Assembly: GCA_012270795.1 (NCBI GenBank)
Contig: JAAXHO010000067.1
Span: forward strand, 1-64,000
DNA length: 64,000 nucleotides
Direction: 5' to 3'
Source: Candidatus Poribacteria bacterium
GTDB lineage: Bacteria; Poribacteria; WGA-4E; WGA-3G
The notes beneath the pieces were generated by a model. The model was given only the letters and a program-made list of their open reading frames with translations. It searched no databases and was not told the origin of the DNA. Positions 55,260 to 64,000 of the stretch are shown one piece after another (position 1 is the stretch's first letter; the number at the start of each line of letters is the position of its first letter). The translations under genes and the position numbers were made by a program.

Positions 55260-55709
55260 ATGCAACAACTTGGTGAAGCCAAATTGAGCCTAATGGCAAC
55301 GCGAATAAGGGAACGCAAACCGCCAACTCTTAGTATGGCACCGATGATTGACTGTGTGTTCCTGCTTCTGATCTTCTTCATGGTGTCAACAACTTTTACA
55401 CCAATGCCAGGGATACGAGTACAATTACCACCTCCCGGCACACCTTCTGAAGAGAAACCTAAAGGACTTGTCGTCAAAATTGATGATCCGGCTCCAGGCG
55501 AGAAAAACGGCACCATGCTCTTGAATGGAGAAGTTGTCCTGTTGTCTGATATGTTTGAAATACTACTCAATGCCGACCCAGATCAGAAAAATATGCTGAT
55601 TATCCAATCTCAAAGACAAGTTCTACATGAACAAATTGTGCAAGTAATGGATACAGCGAAGAACGCAGGTATTGATAAGATTGGATTTGCAATCGCTGCA
55701 CGTGAATGA
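55260..55709 (+). CDS. ExbD/TolR family protein 1
   Basis: 149-residue biopolymer transport protein. The single N-terminal helix carries the conserved acidic residue in MAPMIDCVFLLLIFFMVSTT, where the aspartate takes part in proton translocation with ExbB. The rest (LVVKIDDPAPG through VMDTAKNAGIDKIGFAI) is the periplasmic ExbD domain. GGAG precedes the start. It lies 56 bp after the exbB-like gene. Confidence 0.92.
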   Translation: MQQLGEAKLSLMATRIRERKPPTLSMAPMIDCVFLLLIFFMVSTTFTPMPGIRVQLPPPGTPSEEKPKGLVVKIDDPAPGEKNGTMLLNGEVVLLSDMFEILLNADPDQKNMLIIQSQRQVLHEQIVQVMDTAKNAGIDKIGFAIAARE

Positions 55710-55747
55710 TGCACCTAACTTTATAACTTAATGAAAGGAGAATACAC

Positions 55748-56176
55748 ATGGCACTCCAAATGAGCCGTAGAAGAAATACATCAAGCGACGATGATATCCC
55801 GATGGCACCCATGATAGATTGTGTATTTCTGTTACTCATCTTTTTCATGGTTTCTGCTATCATGCGTGTTCCACCACCTTTTAGTGTGACGTTACCAGAT
55901 TCCTCAACCGAAAACGAATTTCCGAGGAAAAAATATAACTTGTTTATCAGCAGCGATGGAAGGATTGCTATTGATGACCTTGAGATGCAAACTCTTGAAG
56001 ATGTTGGGTTGTTTATAGCTGCAAATGAACACAAAATTAGCACATTGATTATTAAAGCTGATAAACGCGCAAAACACGGACGCGTTATTGATGTTGTGGA
56101 ACGAGCAAAAAACCGATCAAATAAAATTGAAGGACTTGAAGTTGCTTTCGCCGTTGCTGAAGACGAGGGTAGATGA
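55748..56176 (+). CDS. ExbD/TolR family protein 2
   Basis: 142-residue ExbD paralogue with the same helix (MAPMIDCVFLLLIFFMVSA) including the proton-carrying aspartate, and a diverged periplasmic part (FSVTLPDSSTENEFPRKKYN, RVIDVVERAKNRSNKIEGLE). The start AAAGGAGAATACAC-ATG is good. Two ExbDs with one ExbB suggest a heteromeric channel. A perfect 22-bp stem follows as terminator. Confidence 0.92.
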   Translation: MALQMSRRRNTSSDDDIPMAPMIDCVFLLLIFFMVSAIMRVPPPFSVTLPDSSTENEFPRKKYNLFISSDGRIAIDDLEMQTLEDVGLFIAANEHKISTLIIKADKRAKHGRVIDVVERAKNRSNKIEGLEVAFAVAEDEGR

Positions 56177-56246
56177 ATGTGCAAGGTAGGTCAAGTCAAC
56201 GGGGCATGCTTGGTATAACCAAGATTACTTGAAATGTTTGAATAAG

Positions 56247-56298
56247 CAACAGATAAACGCCTCTAATTATAATATCAATTAGAGGCGTTTATCTGTTG
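56247..56298. terminator. Bidirectional terminator overlapping the end of gltB
   Basis: Perfect 22-bp stem (56247-56268 and 56277-56298, arms start CAACAGATAAACGCCTCTAA) with an 8-nt loop. It lies between two convergent genes. The right arm contains the last codons and the stop of gltB, so coding and termination signals are superimposed. Confidence 0.75.
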
Positions 56299-59200
56299 AA
56301 AAAGAAGACTTATTTTTTCTTGGAGGCCGCTTGCGTGTACGACGGTTTAATGCAGGCGGAGGCGGGGGTGGAGGTGTAACTATTTTCCAGAAGAGTGGTA
56401 AAAACGCACTCCAATTATTAAGAATCTGTTCTGCATGAGGACTGCCAGTTAATTCAAGATGCTTTTGTATCAAACCGATCAGTATGTCTTCATCCGCTTT
56501 ATCTGTAATATGTCTTAACTTAATAAGTTGCGAGTTAATTTTCTTCTCGAACTCTCGGTTTTCGTCAAGGACGTAACCAGTGCCACCTGTCATACCTGCG
56601 CCAAAGTTTCGTCCTGTTTCACCCAGAATGACAACAGTGCCACCTGTCATATATTCACAACCGTGGTCACCAACCCCTTCTACAACAGCCGTTGCTCCGC
56701 TATTCCGTACACAGAAACGTTCCCCTGCACTACCAGCGGCGTACAAAGCCCCATCTGTAGCACCATACAACACAGTGTTTCCGATGATAGTATTTTCGTG
56801 TGTCTTGAAACGCGCATCAGGTGAGGGTTTGATGACTATTTCGCCGCCAGCCATACCTTTACCGACATAATCATTCGCTTCGCCAGTTAGAACAAGTTGG
56901 ATACCGGTGCTACAGAAAGCACCAAAACTCTGTCCTGCACTACCTGTAAAATAGCATCGGATGGTCTCTTTTGGTAGCAACTCGTCACCGTATTGATATG
57001 CAATTTCGCCAGATAACTTTGCCCCCACTGTTCTGTGCGTATTGAGGATCGGATATGATAGTTGAATTGGTTCTTTCTTCTCAATTGCCGTTGCAGCATC
57101 AATTAGAATTTGATCATCTAAGGGAGTGTCAACACGATCGTTGCGTTCATGTAGATGATAGCGCGGCACTTCACCGGTCGGATCAGCAGGTGACAGTATT
57201 TCTGTTAAGTCAAGAGTTGCTGCTTTCGGATATTCAACCAATTTAGCAGTTTCTAACAGTTCTGGTCGTCCAATGATATCATTTAGGCTCGTATGTCCAA
57301 GATTTGCAAGAATGGTGCGAACTTCGTTGGCAACGCCGAGCATAAAATTCACAACCATTTCAGGTGTTCCGGGATACTTAGCACGGAGTGCTGGGTCTTG
57401 TGTAGCGACACCAACAGGACAAGTATTTAGATGGCATTGACGTGCCATAATACAACCCGTCGCAACCATAGCGGCTGTGCCGAAACCGTATTCTTCTGCT
57501 CCGAGCATTGCTGCGATGACGATATCCCGCCCTGAACGCATTCCACCATCAACTCTGAGGACAACGCGGTCGCGTAGATCATTTGCCACAAGGCTCTGTT
57601 GAGTTTCAGCGAGACCGAGTTCCCATGGAGTCCCAGCGTTTTTTATGGAACTCAGGGGTGAAGCACCTGTACCGCCTTCATGCCCACTGACTTGAATTAC
57701 GTCTGCGTAGCCTTTCGCTACGCCAGCAGCGATAGTTCCGATAAGAAACTCTGATACGAGTTTTACAGCGACTTTTGCTCGAGGATTAACCTGTTTTAGG
57801 TCATATATCAGCTGCGCAAGGTCCTCAATTGAATAAATATCGTGATGTGGTGGTGGCGAAATTAGGGGAACGCCTGGAATTGAGTGACGAATCTTTGCGA
57901 TTTCCAAAGTTACTTTATGACCGGGAATCTGTCCACCTTCTCCAGGTTTGGAGCCTTGTGCCATTTTGATCTCTAATTCCCGTGCGGAAGCGAGGTACTG
58001 AGGTGTTACACCAAAACGTCCGGATGCGACCTGTTTGATAGCACTTGAGGCAAGGTCTCCATTCGGTTGTCTTTCAAACCGTCCGCTATCTTCTCCGCCT
58101 TCTCCGCTTCCTGACTTGGCACCGAGTCGGTTCATAGCGATCGCTAAAGTCTCATGTGTTTCTCGACTTAATGCGCCAAACGACATACTTCCTGTAGTAA
58201 ATCTGCGTACGATATCTTCAGCAGGTTCAACTTCTTCAATGGGAATGGGAGTGCTGGGTTTGAAAGCGAGTAGCTCTCGTAAACTTGATGGTTCACCTGT
58301 CTCAACGGCATCAGCATATTCAACATAGTCTTCAGGTTCACCGCTTTTTACAAACTTGTGCATTGCTTTGAATACTGTCGGGTTAAATGCGTGAAATTCG
58401 CCATGTCTTCGGAAACGGAAATAACCTGCTTCTTGTAGAGTTTTTCTTTCATCAGTTGCACCAAATGCTTTTGTATGAAAATGGAGCGTTTCTGCGGCGA
58501 TGTGTTCAAAACCAATCCCACCCAACCTTGATGGAGTGCCAGCAAAACACCGATCTATCACGTCTGAATTGATACCGATTGCTTCAAAGATCTGTGCACC
58601 TCGATAACTTGACACTGTAGATATCCCCATCTTTGCCATTATCTTTAGAATGCCTTTCTCAACTGCTTCCTTATAGTTCAAAATTGCTTGTTCTGTTGTG
58701 AGTTCTTCAAATTCATCGTCTTGGGAGAGTTGAACGATCGTAGAAAAAGCAAGGTACGGGTTGATAGCATCAGCACCGTATCCCAGCAGTACTGCATAGT
58801 GATGTTCTTCCCGTGGATCCCCCGCTTCAACAATCAGACTGACCTGCATGCGTTTGCCTTTGCGGATGAGATGGTGATGTACTGCCCCGACAGCAAGTAA
58901 CATCGGAATAGGCGCATTATCCGAATTGACATCTCTATCGCTCAAAATCAGAAGCGTATTTCCCGCAGTCACTGCATCTATAACTCTTTCACACAATTTG
59001 TCTAATGCTGTTTCCAATCCATGTGTACCAGAAGCAACAGGAAAAAGGACTGGAATTGTAGTGTGCTTGAATTCAACATTATCTTGTTGTTTCAATGCTT
59101 CCAGTTCTTCATTTGTCAGTATTGGTGAATTCAATCGGATTAGATGAGCATGTTTTTCAGTCTCTGTAAGGATGCTACGTCGTCTTCCCAGACGTGTCGT

Positions 59201-60790
59201 TAAAGACATCACCAAACGTTCTCGGAGTGAATCAATTGCAGGATTAGTAACTTGTGCGAATAGTTGTTTAAAATAGTGGTAAAGCAAACGCGGATGTCGA
59301 GAAATGACAGCAGGGGGACTATCATCACCCATAGACCCGATCGCTTCCTTTGCCTGCAGAACCATGGGTTTGATGAACTTTTCCACATCTTCAGTCATAT
59401 AACCAAATGCTTTTTGGTTCTGATTTAGGTCATCAGGTACTGGTGTAATTGATCCTAAAGGATTGGGTTTTAAGTCATCTAAGTTTATGGTCTGTTTGAC
59501 CCAATTGGCATAAGGTTTTTGGTGTGCAACTTTGTTCTTTATGTCTGAATCAGTGAGTAATCGCCCGTTGTTAGTATCAACGGCGATCATCTGCCCTGGA
59601 CCTAAACGTCCCTTTCTGACCACACGACTATCGTCCAACTCAATGATTCCGACTTCCGACCCCATGACAATAAGTCCATCATCTGTCACCTTATATCGTG
59701 CGGGTCTTAGTCCGTTTCTGTCTAAACTTGCGCCGACTATGTTTCCATCTGTGAAGGCAACAGCGGCGGGACCGTCCCACGGTTCACTCACACAAGAAAT
59801 GTATTCGTAACAGTCCTTCAATGTGGGAGGCATATCGGGTATTTGTTCATAAGCCTCAGGAATTAAACGCATCATTGAATGGAGGATGCTGTGGTCGGAA
59901 TGGGTTAGCAGCTCTAAGACGTTATCAAGGCTCATTGAATCACTGCCAAGGGGGTTGATAATGGGGGCGAGTTTCTTGATATCCTCATTCCAGATGGGTG
60001 AATTTAGTTCTGCCTCTCTTGCGCGCATCCAGTTTCTGTTTCCCATCAATGTGTTTATTTCACCATTATGTGCAAGCATTCTAAAAGGCTGTGCAAGTGA
60101 CCAAGTTGGTGAAGTGTTTGTACTATATCGTTGATGGAAGACAGCCAAAGCTGCCTCAAAGTCAGGGTTTTGTAAATCAGGATAAAACTTTGCAAGTTGT
60201 GGGGCTACTAGCAGCCCTTTATAAACGATAGTTTGGTGTGAGAAAGAGGCAATGTGAAACCCATCAAGTTGTTCTTCAGTAATACGATGTTCTAATTCTT
60301 TACAGATAAGATAAAGATGTCTTTCGAACTTATCAGTGGAGATACGTGGGGGTCTTCCAATAAGTACCTGTTGTATCAAAGGTAAAGTGGCTAATGCCTT
60401 TTCTCCGAGAGCAGAAACGTCAATAGGAACTGAACGCCACCCCAAGAGCGGACATCCATATTGCTGTAAAATGTGAGTGGCGATCTCTCGCCCCCGGTTT
60501 TGCACGACAATGTTATTTTCCGGTAGGAAAATCATACCGACTGCCAGGTCATCAATTGAATCTATATGTGCTTCAAACTTATCAACTTCTTTTCTAAATA
60601 ACTTCTCCGGAATTTGCGTTAATATACCTGCACCGTCACCAGTTTTTGCATCAGCTGCAACCGCACCACGATGTGTCAAATTCGTAACTGCTTGTATTGC
60701 CATTTTCAAGATTGCATGACTACGACTCCCTGAAATGTTTGCTATAAAACCGACTCCACAGGCATCTTTCTCATATAAATATTGGTCCAT
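56279..60790 (-). CDS. gltB: Glutamate synthase large subunit
   Basis: 1503-residue enzyme that makes two glutamates from glutamine and 2-oxoglutarate. C11 (KDACGVGF) becomes the N-terminal nucleophile of the class II amidotransferase domain after removal of a ten-residue propeptide. The central and FMN-binding domains follow, with GGEDSGRF, SGHEGGTGASPLSSIK and the 3Fe-4S ligands C1113, C1119 and C1124 (CIMARQCHLNTCPVG). The C-terminal GXGXG beta-helix domain ends the conserved part. The tail has a run of seven or more prolines and a basic stretch (RRTRKRPPRKNK), not part of the usual enzyme. No gltD is adjacent, so the electron donor (NADPH via GltD, or ferredoxin) is undetermined. The 3' end lies in a hairpin. 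Confidence 0.96.
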   Translation of the reverse strand: MDQYLYEKDACGVGFIANISGSRSHAILKMAIQAVTNLTHRGAVAADAKTGDGAGILTQIPEKLFRKEVDKFEAHIDSIDDLAVGMIFLPENNIVVQNRGREIATHILQQYGCPLLGWRSVPIDVSALGEKALATLPLIQQVLIGRPPRISTDKFERHLYLICKELEHRITEEQLDGFHIASFSHQTIVYKGLLVAPQLAKFYPDLQNPDFEAALAVFHQRYSTNTSPTWSLAQPFRMLAHNGEINTLMGNRNWMRAREAELNSPIWNEDIKKLAPIINPLGSDSMSLDNVLELLTHSDHSILHSMMRLIPEAYEQIPDMPPTLKDCYEYISCVSEPWDGPAAVAFTDGNIVGASLDRNGLRPARYKVTDDGLIVMGSEVGIIELDDSRVVRKGRLGPGQMIAVDTNNGRLLTDSDIKNKVAHQKPYANWVKQTINLDDLKPNPLGSITPVPDDLNQNQKAFGYMTEDVEKFIKPMVLQAKEAIGSMGDDSPPAVISRHPRLLYHYFKQLFAQVTNPAIDSLRERLVMSLTTRLGRRRSILTETEKHAHLIRLNSPILTNEELEALKQQDNVEFKHTTIPVLFPVASGTHGLETALDKLCERVIDAVTAGNTLLILSDRDVNSDNAPIPMLLAVGAVHHHLIRKGKRMQVSLIVEAGDPREEHHYAVLLGYGADAINPYLAFSTIVQLSQDDEFEELTTEQAILNYKEAVEKGILKIMAKMGISTVSSYRGAQIFEAIGINSDVIDRCFAGTPSRLGGIGFEHIAAETLHFHTKAFGATDERKTLQEAGYFRFRRHGEFHAFNPTVFKAMHKFVKSGEPEDYVEYADAVETGEPSSLRELLAFKPSTPIPIEEVEPAEDIVRRFTTGSMSFGALSRETHETLAIAMNRLGAKSGSGEGGEDSGRFERQPNGDLASSAIKQVASGRFGVTPQYLASARELEIKMAQGSKPGEGGQIPGHKVTLEIAKIRHSIPGVPLISPPPHHDIYSIEDLAQLIYDLKQVNPRAKVAVKLVSEFLIGTIAAGVAKGYADVIQVSGHEGGTGASPLSSIKNAGTPWELGLAETQQSLVANDLRDRVVLRVDGGMRSGRDIVIAAMLGAEEYGFGTAAMVATGCIMARQCHLNTCPVGVATQDPALRAKYPGTPEMVVNFMLGVANEVRTILANLGHTSLNDIIGRPELLETAKLVEYPKAATLDLTEILSPADPTGEVPRYHLHERNDRVDTPLDDQILIDAATAIEKKEPIQLSYPILNTHRTVGAKLSGEIAYQYGDELLPKETIRCYFTGSAGQSFGAFCSTGIQLVLTGEANDYVGKGMAGGEIVIKPSPDARFKTHENTIIGNTVLYGATDGALYAAGSAGERFCVRNSGATAVVEGVGDHGCEYMTGGTVVILGETGRNFGAGMTGGTGYVLDENREFEKKINSQLIKLRHITDKADEDILIGLIQKHLELTGSPHAEQILNNWSAFLPLFWKIVTPPPPPPPALNRRTRKRPPRKNKSSFSTDKRL

Positions 60791-61001
60791 TTGTCAGATC
60801 ATACTCCAAGTAATCTATGTATTCAGCATCCGTTAAATATATGTATCAATATTAAAGCATTATAAGGCCACGGATACTGCGTCTAATATAGACGTATAAG
60901 CGTTTTCACTCCTAAATTCTGATTTTTGTAATTTTTCTACACTTAATAGTATACCTTAAATTGTGATGATTCGTCAACAATATTTTGTGGTAATGCTTAT
61001 C

Positions 61002-61030
61002 TTGACAACCCGAACCCGTTGTGATAGAAT
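61002..61030 (+). promoter_or_regulatory. Promoter of the dihydrolipoyl dehydrogenase gene
   Basis: TTGACA at 61002-61007 and TAGAAT at 61025-61030 with 17 bp between and an extended TG (TGATAGAAT). The in-frame GTG at 61021 lies within it and is therefore not the start. Confidence 0.7.
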
Positions 61031-61059
61031 TATACCCATCTCAATCAACAGGAGTTGTT

Positions 61060-62436
61060 ATGACAATGTATGATGTTGGAATTATCGGTGGAGGACCGGG
61101 TGGTTATGTTGCTGCAATCAGAGCGTCACAACTTGGTGGCTCTGTATGTCTCATAGAGAAAGGTGAATGGGGAGGGACGTGTCTAAATAGAGGTTGTATT
61201 CCAACGAAGACCCTTTTTTCTATTGCACATTTGGCGGAACAGGTTCAAAACACACCTGCACTAAATATACAAAATACGACTGTTGACTACTCACAAACAT
61301 TAGAACACAAGACGGAAGTTATCCAAAAACTAAAAGGCGGGATAAGTAAACTACTCAAAGCCAACAAAATTCATACTGTCAACGGAAATGCGTCACTTAT
61401 CAACAAGAATACAATTGTTGTTAGTAAATTTGATGGTACATCTGAACAGATAAATGTGAAAAATGTCATTATTGCGACTGGTTCTGAACCTGCTGAACCA
61501 CCTGTTTTTGAGATTGATGAAACCGATGTGTTGACAACGACAGGTATTCTCAACCTTACAAAAATCCCCGAAAGTCTAATTATTGTCGGTGGTGGCGTAT
61601 CGGGATGTGAATTTGCGTCTATATTCAATGCTCTCGGTTGTAAGGTTACTGTGTTGGAATTACTACCTACTATTTTAGCGACTGAAGATGTACAGGTTGT
61701 TCGCCATATCCAATTATTTATGAAACGAAAGGGCATCACTATCCAGACAGGAGCGAACATCACCAGTGTCAAGAAATCGGAGGAAGGTGTTACTGCAGTC
61801 CTTGAATCCGGTGAAAGTGTATCTGCCCAAAAAATGCTTGTATCAATCGGTAGACAATACAATTCGAAAGGGATTGGATTAGAAAAGGTTGGTGTTCAAA
61901 CAGAAAAGGGCAAAATTGTTGTGAATGAACAGATGCAGACAAACATCACTAGTGTCTATGCTGTTGGCGATGTTGCAAGTCGGTATCTGTTAGCGCATGC
62001 GGCTTCTGCTGAAGGGAAGATTGCCGCACAAAATTGCCTCGGAGAAACAACTGAAATGGATTATCAAGTGGTTCCATGGTGTGTCTTCACACTTCCTGAA
62101 ATAGGGCATGTGGGTATGACTGAAAAAGAGGCTGCTGATGAGGGGTATGATGTCAAGGTAGGTAGGTTTCCTTATGGGGCAAGTGGCATGGCGTTAGGGA
62201 TGAAGGAAGCAGATGGTTTCGTAAAGACTGTTACAGATTCGGATAGTGGTGATATTTTAGGTGTTCATATTGTGGGTACACAGGCATCAACGTTAATTCA
62301 TGAGGCTGCTGTTGCAATTCGTTTAGGTGCGTCTGCTATGGATATTGCACATTGTGTTCATGCACATCCGACACTTTCGGAGATGGTGATGGAGTCTGCT
62401 GAGGCAGCGTATGGTCGTGCAGTGCATGTGTTTTAG
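61060..62436 (+). CDS. lpd: Dihydrolipoyl dehydrogenase
   Basis: FAD-dependent E3 component that reoxidises dihydrolipoamide in 2-oxoacid dehydrogenase complexes or the glycine cleavage system. The 458-residue protein has the FAD loop GIIGGGPGGYVAA, the redox disulfide C41-L-N-R-G-C46, the NAD loop IVGGGVSGCEFASIF, the second FAD site TSVYAVGDVA and the active-site HAHPTLSEM at the C-terminus. AGGAG at 61050-61054 lies 5 nt before ATG 61060, and a promoter covers the alternative upstream start. No other genes of a lipoyl complex are present nearby. Confidence 0.94.
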   Translation: MTMYDVGIIGGGPGGYVAAIRASQLGGSVCLIEKGEWGGTCLNRGCIPTKTLFSIAHLAEQVQNTPALNIQNTTVDYSQTLEHKTEVIQKLKGGISKLLKANKIHTVNGNASLINKNTIVVSKFDGTSEQINVKNVIIATGSEPAEPPVFEIDETDVLTTTGILNLTKIPESLIIVGGGVSGCEFASIFNALGCKVTVLELLPTILATEDVQVVRHIQLFMKRKGITIQTGANITSVKKSEEGVTAVLESGESVSAQKMLVSIGRQYNSKGIGLEKVGVQTEKGKIVVNEQMQTNITSVYAVGDVASRYLLAHAASAEGKIAAQNCLGETTEMDYQVVPWCVFTLPEIGHVGMTEKEAADEGYDVKVGRFPYGASGMALGMKEADGFVKTVTDSDSGDILGVHIVGTQASTLIHEAAVAIRLGASAMDIAHCVHAHPTLSEMVMESAEAAYGRAVHVF

Positions 62437-62512
62437 GTTATGTTATACATCATAATTGTGTTAAAATTTTAATGAAATTTATTATATTTTCATTTTACGA
62501 GGGGTTTAAATA

Positions 62513-63604
62513 ATGACTGCTTACGCATTTTGGAACAACAAAGGAGGTGTCGGGAAGAGTTTCTTAAGTTTTGTTGCAGCAACTGAATATGCACGTACTT
62601 ACTCTAATACTGATGTTTATGTAATAGATTTATGTCCACAAGCAAATATTTCAGAGATGTTAATATTGAATTCCGAGATATTAATTAATACTACAGATCA
62701 AGAATCTTTATTTAGTTACGATGTGATCCGTGAGAATTTTGATGTGATGCATAAATTCTTTAATAAAACACCTCGAGCTACAGTTGCGGGTTATATTGAA
62801 GCACGACTTAATTCTCCTTTTCGTCCCCTTAATGATGTATCCCCTTATGTCTGCCGCCCGCGTGACTACAATGGTAAACTTCCTTCAAATTTACATTTAA
62901 TATGCGGAGATTATTTGTTAGAAATTCTTTCAGAAGCGATTCGTCAGACTTCACAACTTGCTATTCCAGTGGATGCTTGGAAACAAGTACTTAGTTGGAT
63001 TAAGGATTTGACAGTTGCATTGGGAAAACGGAGTGGGGATAGAGATACCCTTTTTATAATTGATTGTAATCCAAGTTTCGCTATCTATACCCAATTGGCA
63101 CTTGTAGCAGCCAATAACCTTGTTGTACCCCTTACGCCTGATGATAGTTCACGCAGGGCGGTAGAAAACGTAGTAGCATTACTTTACGGACAGGGTGGAG
63201 ACCCAAAGATAGAGGCGTATGCAAAAATCAACTTTGCCAAAAGAGCAAAGGAGATTGGTTTAAATATACCGAGACTGCATACCTTTATAAGTAATCGCGT
63301 GACCATTTATGAAGGGAAAGCAAGTAAAGCATTTGAAGCCGTGAATGAATCCATTAAGGAAACTTTAAATGGACTACATCAAAAGTATAGGCAGATATAT
63401 GCGATCCCAAAAGAATTGCCAAGTGATAGGTTCATTGAAATACCAGACTATCACAGTGCATGTGTCGTTATGGCAGTTAAAGGTATACCTTTAGATAGTC
63501 TTCAACCCGGTCCGAACATGGTTCATGGCAAACGGGTTCAACTTAACCCTAAACCGTTAGAACGATATCAACAAGCACTCACTGAATTTGTAAGTTATCT
63601 ATAA
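62513..63604 (+). CDS. ParA/MinD-like P-loop ATPase
   Basis: 363 residues with the deviant Walker A of ParA proteins, NKGGVGKSF (residues 9-17), an aspartate strand VYVIDLCPQANIS (Walker A' region) and LFIIDCNPSFAIYTQLAL (Walker B). Large parts beyond the core, such as the insertion around 60-120 and the C-terminal 80 residues, are not typical of chromosome-partition ParA. No ParB or parS-like repeat is seen nearby. GAGGGG precedes the ATG. A second gene follows 9 bp later, whose start suggests a HEPN-like protein, so the pair may be a stand-alone module rather than a segregation locus. Confidence 0.85.
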   Translation: MTAYAFWNNKGGVGKSFLSFVAATEYARTYSNTDVYVIDLCPQANISEMLILNSEILINTTDQESLFSYDVIRENFDVMHKFFNKTPRATVAGYIEARLNSPFRPLNDVSPYVCRPRDYNGKLPSNLHLICGDYLLEILSEAIRQTSQLAIPVDAWKQVLSWIKDLTVALGKRSGDRDTLFIIDCNPSFAIYTQLALVAANNLVVPLTPDDSSRRAVENVVALLYGQGGDPKIEAYAKINFAKRAKEIGLNIPRLHTFISNRVTIYEGKASKAFEAVNESIKETLNGLHQKYRQIYAIPKELPSDRFIEIPDYHSACVVMAVKGIPLDSLQPGPNMVHGKRVQLNPKPLERYQQALTEFVSYL

Positions 63605-63613
63605 AGGTTACTT

Positions 63614-64000
63614 GTGTCACCACCAGCGGCTTTGAAGTACATAAACTCAACAAGTCATATACAAACACTTCGCAAGACTGCCACAGATAAGCACTTGCGC
63701 CCTATATCACGCAAAGAAATCCAGATATATTATCATGCAGCTCTCACGGGAAACGTCGCTGCATGGAATGCTTATATAAGCAATTTGGTGCACGATTTCT
63801 ATAGTTTAATATCTGAACCATCAAACCAGATTTTTGATGCAGTATATACAATTGCACAACAAGCAGCAGATAATGCATTGTTAAGGTTTAATACACCAAA
63901 CTGGGAGAATACACGCGCCATTTTTGTTCAATATACTGGATACGATCCAATCGGTGATTGGGGTGGTTCGCAAACAAATATGAATCTGGAACAAGTTAAA
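63614..64000 (+). CDS. Partial gene, possibly RiboL-PSP-HEPN-like
   Basis: A GTG start 6 nt after AAAGG opens a frame of 129 codons that runs off the window without a stop. The segment YYHAALTGNVAAWNAYISNL followed by a long helix, then NWENTRAIFVQYTGYDPIGDW, resembles the N-terminal part of RiboL-PSP-HEPN proteins (an all-helical fold including putative RNases; the catalytic RxxxxH would lie further on). The match is by pattern only. It is 9 bp after the ParA-like gene and clearly in one operon with it. Confidence 0.6.
   Translation, partial: MSPPAALKYINSTSHIQTLRKTATDKHLRPISRKEIQIYYHAALTGNVAAWNAYISNLVHDFYSLISEPSNQIFDAVYTIAQQAADNALLRFNTPNWENTRAIFVQYTGYDPIGDWGGSQTNMNLEQVK

Noticed and set aside
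55600-56184. Open frame of 194 codons on the minus strand
   Set aside because: Antisense to the second exbD, which has clear motifs and a ribosome binding site.
62513-63604. Chromosome partition locus (ParA with replication origin)
   Set aside because: No parB, parS repeats, dnaA or DnaA-box cluster is seen near it.

Overview
This is a bacterial chromosomal segment of low to moderate G+C. The gene content points to a Poribacteria-like or PVC-neighbourhood lineage. That assignment is inferred from a PhyH dioxygenase, a formylglycine-type sulfatase, a small microcompartment locus of Planctomycetes/Verrucomicrobia flavour, several lipoproteins, and many interspersed palindromic repeats; no rRNA or other phylogenetic marker was used. 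I saw no tRNA, rRNA, CRISPR array, intact insertion sequence or prophage.

Left part (1-17.5 kb): a repeat-rich leader and a near-consensus promoter drive guaB, followed by nuoI, an MT-A70 methyltransferase, a large unrecognised 919-residue protein, a malate-dehydrogenase-like protein that seems to lack the catalytic histidine, and an overlapping xdhC-phyH pair. On the minus strand are a DUF420 membrane protein, a UvrD-like helicase with a built-in DEDDh exonuclease, a UMF1-type MFS transporter and katG.

Middle (17.5-36 kb): an ABC exporter with an N-terminal extension and a 21-bp tandem duplication in its Walker A, followed by DUF1854 and DUF4159 proteins; a TIM-barrel isomerase; two overlapping unrecognised genes; msrA facing mobA and a sulfatase; then a stretch in which three copies of one miniature inverted-repeat element separate a TPR lipoprotein, an orphan DNA methyltransferase with a ThrB-like kinase, and an ABC-F ATPase. 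A MarR regulator with a rubrerythrin-like tail and a clear promoter/operator comes next, then an ECF sigma factor and a 950-bp non-coding stretch of hairpins and inverted repeats.

Right part (36-64 kb): msrP, a lipoprotein serpin, a frameshifted VWA lipoprotein, a gluzincin-like peptidase, a metallophosphatase and a TPR protein run into a minimal microcompartment cluster (BMC-H, PduL, flavoprotein-like). Then follow an envelope block (Ser/Arg-rich secreted protein, small membrane protein, lipoprotein, Wzz-like protein), a large predicted beta-barrel lipoprotein, an ExbB with an extra N-terminal periplasmic domain plus two ExbDs, a glutamate synthase large subunit on the minus strand, lpd, and a ParA-like ATPase followed by a HEPN-like gene cut by the window end.

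The strongest window-wide pattern is a set of modular palindromes. The same 40-44 bp core (GTAGGAGCGACC...) and the same GGGGTTAGAAACCCC hairpin recur inside elements that carry different terminal inverted repeats. Small element-like units therefore appear to exchange modules, and one of them seems to supply a -10 promoter to the ABC-F gene.
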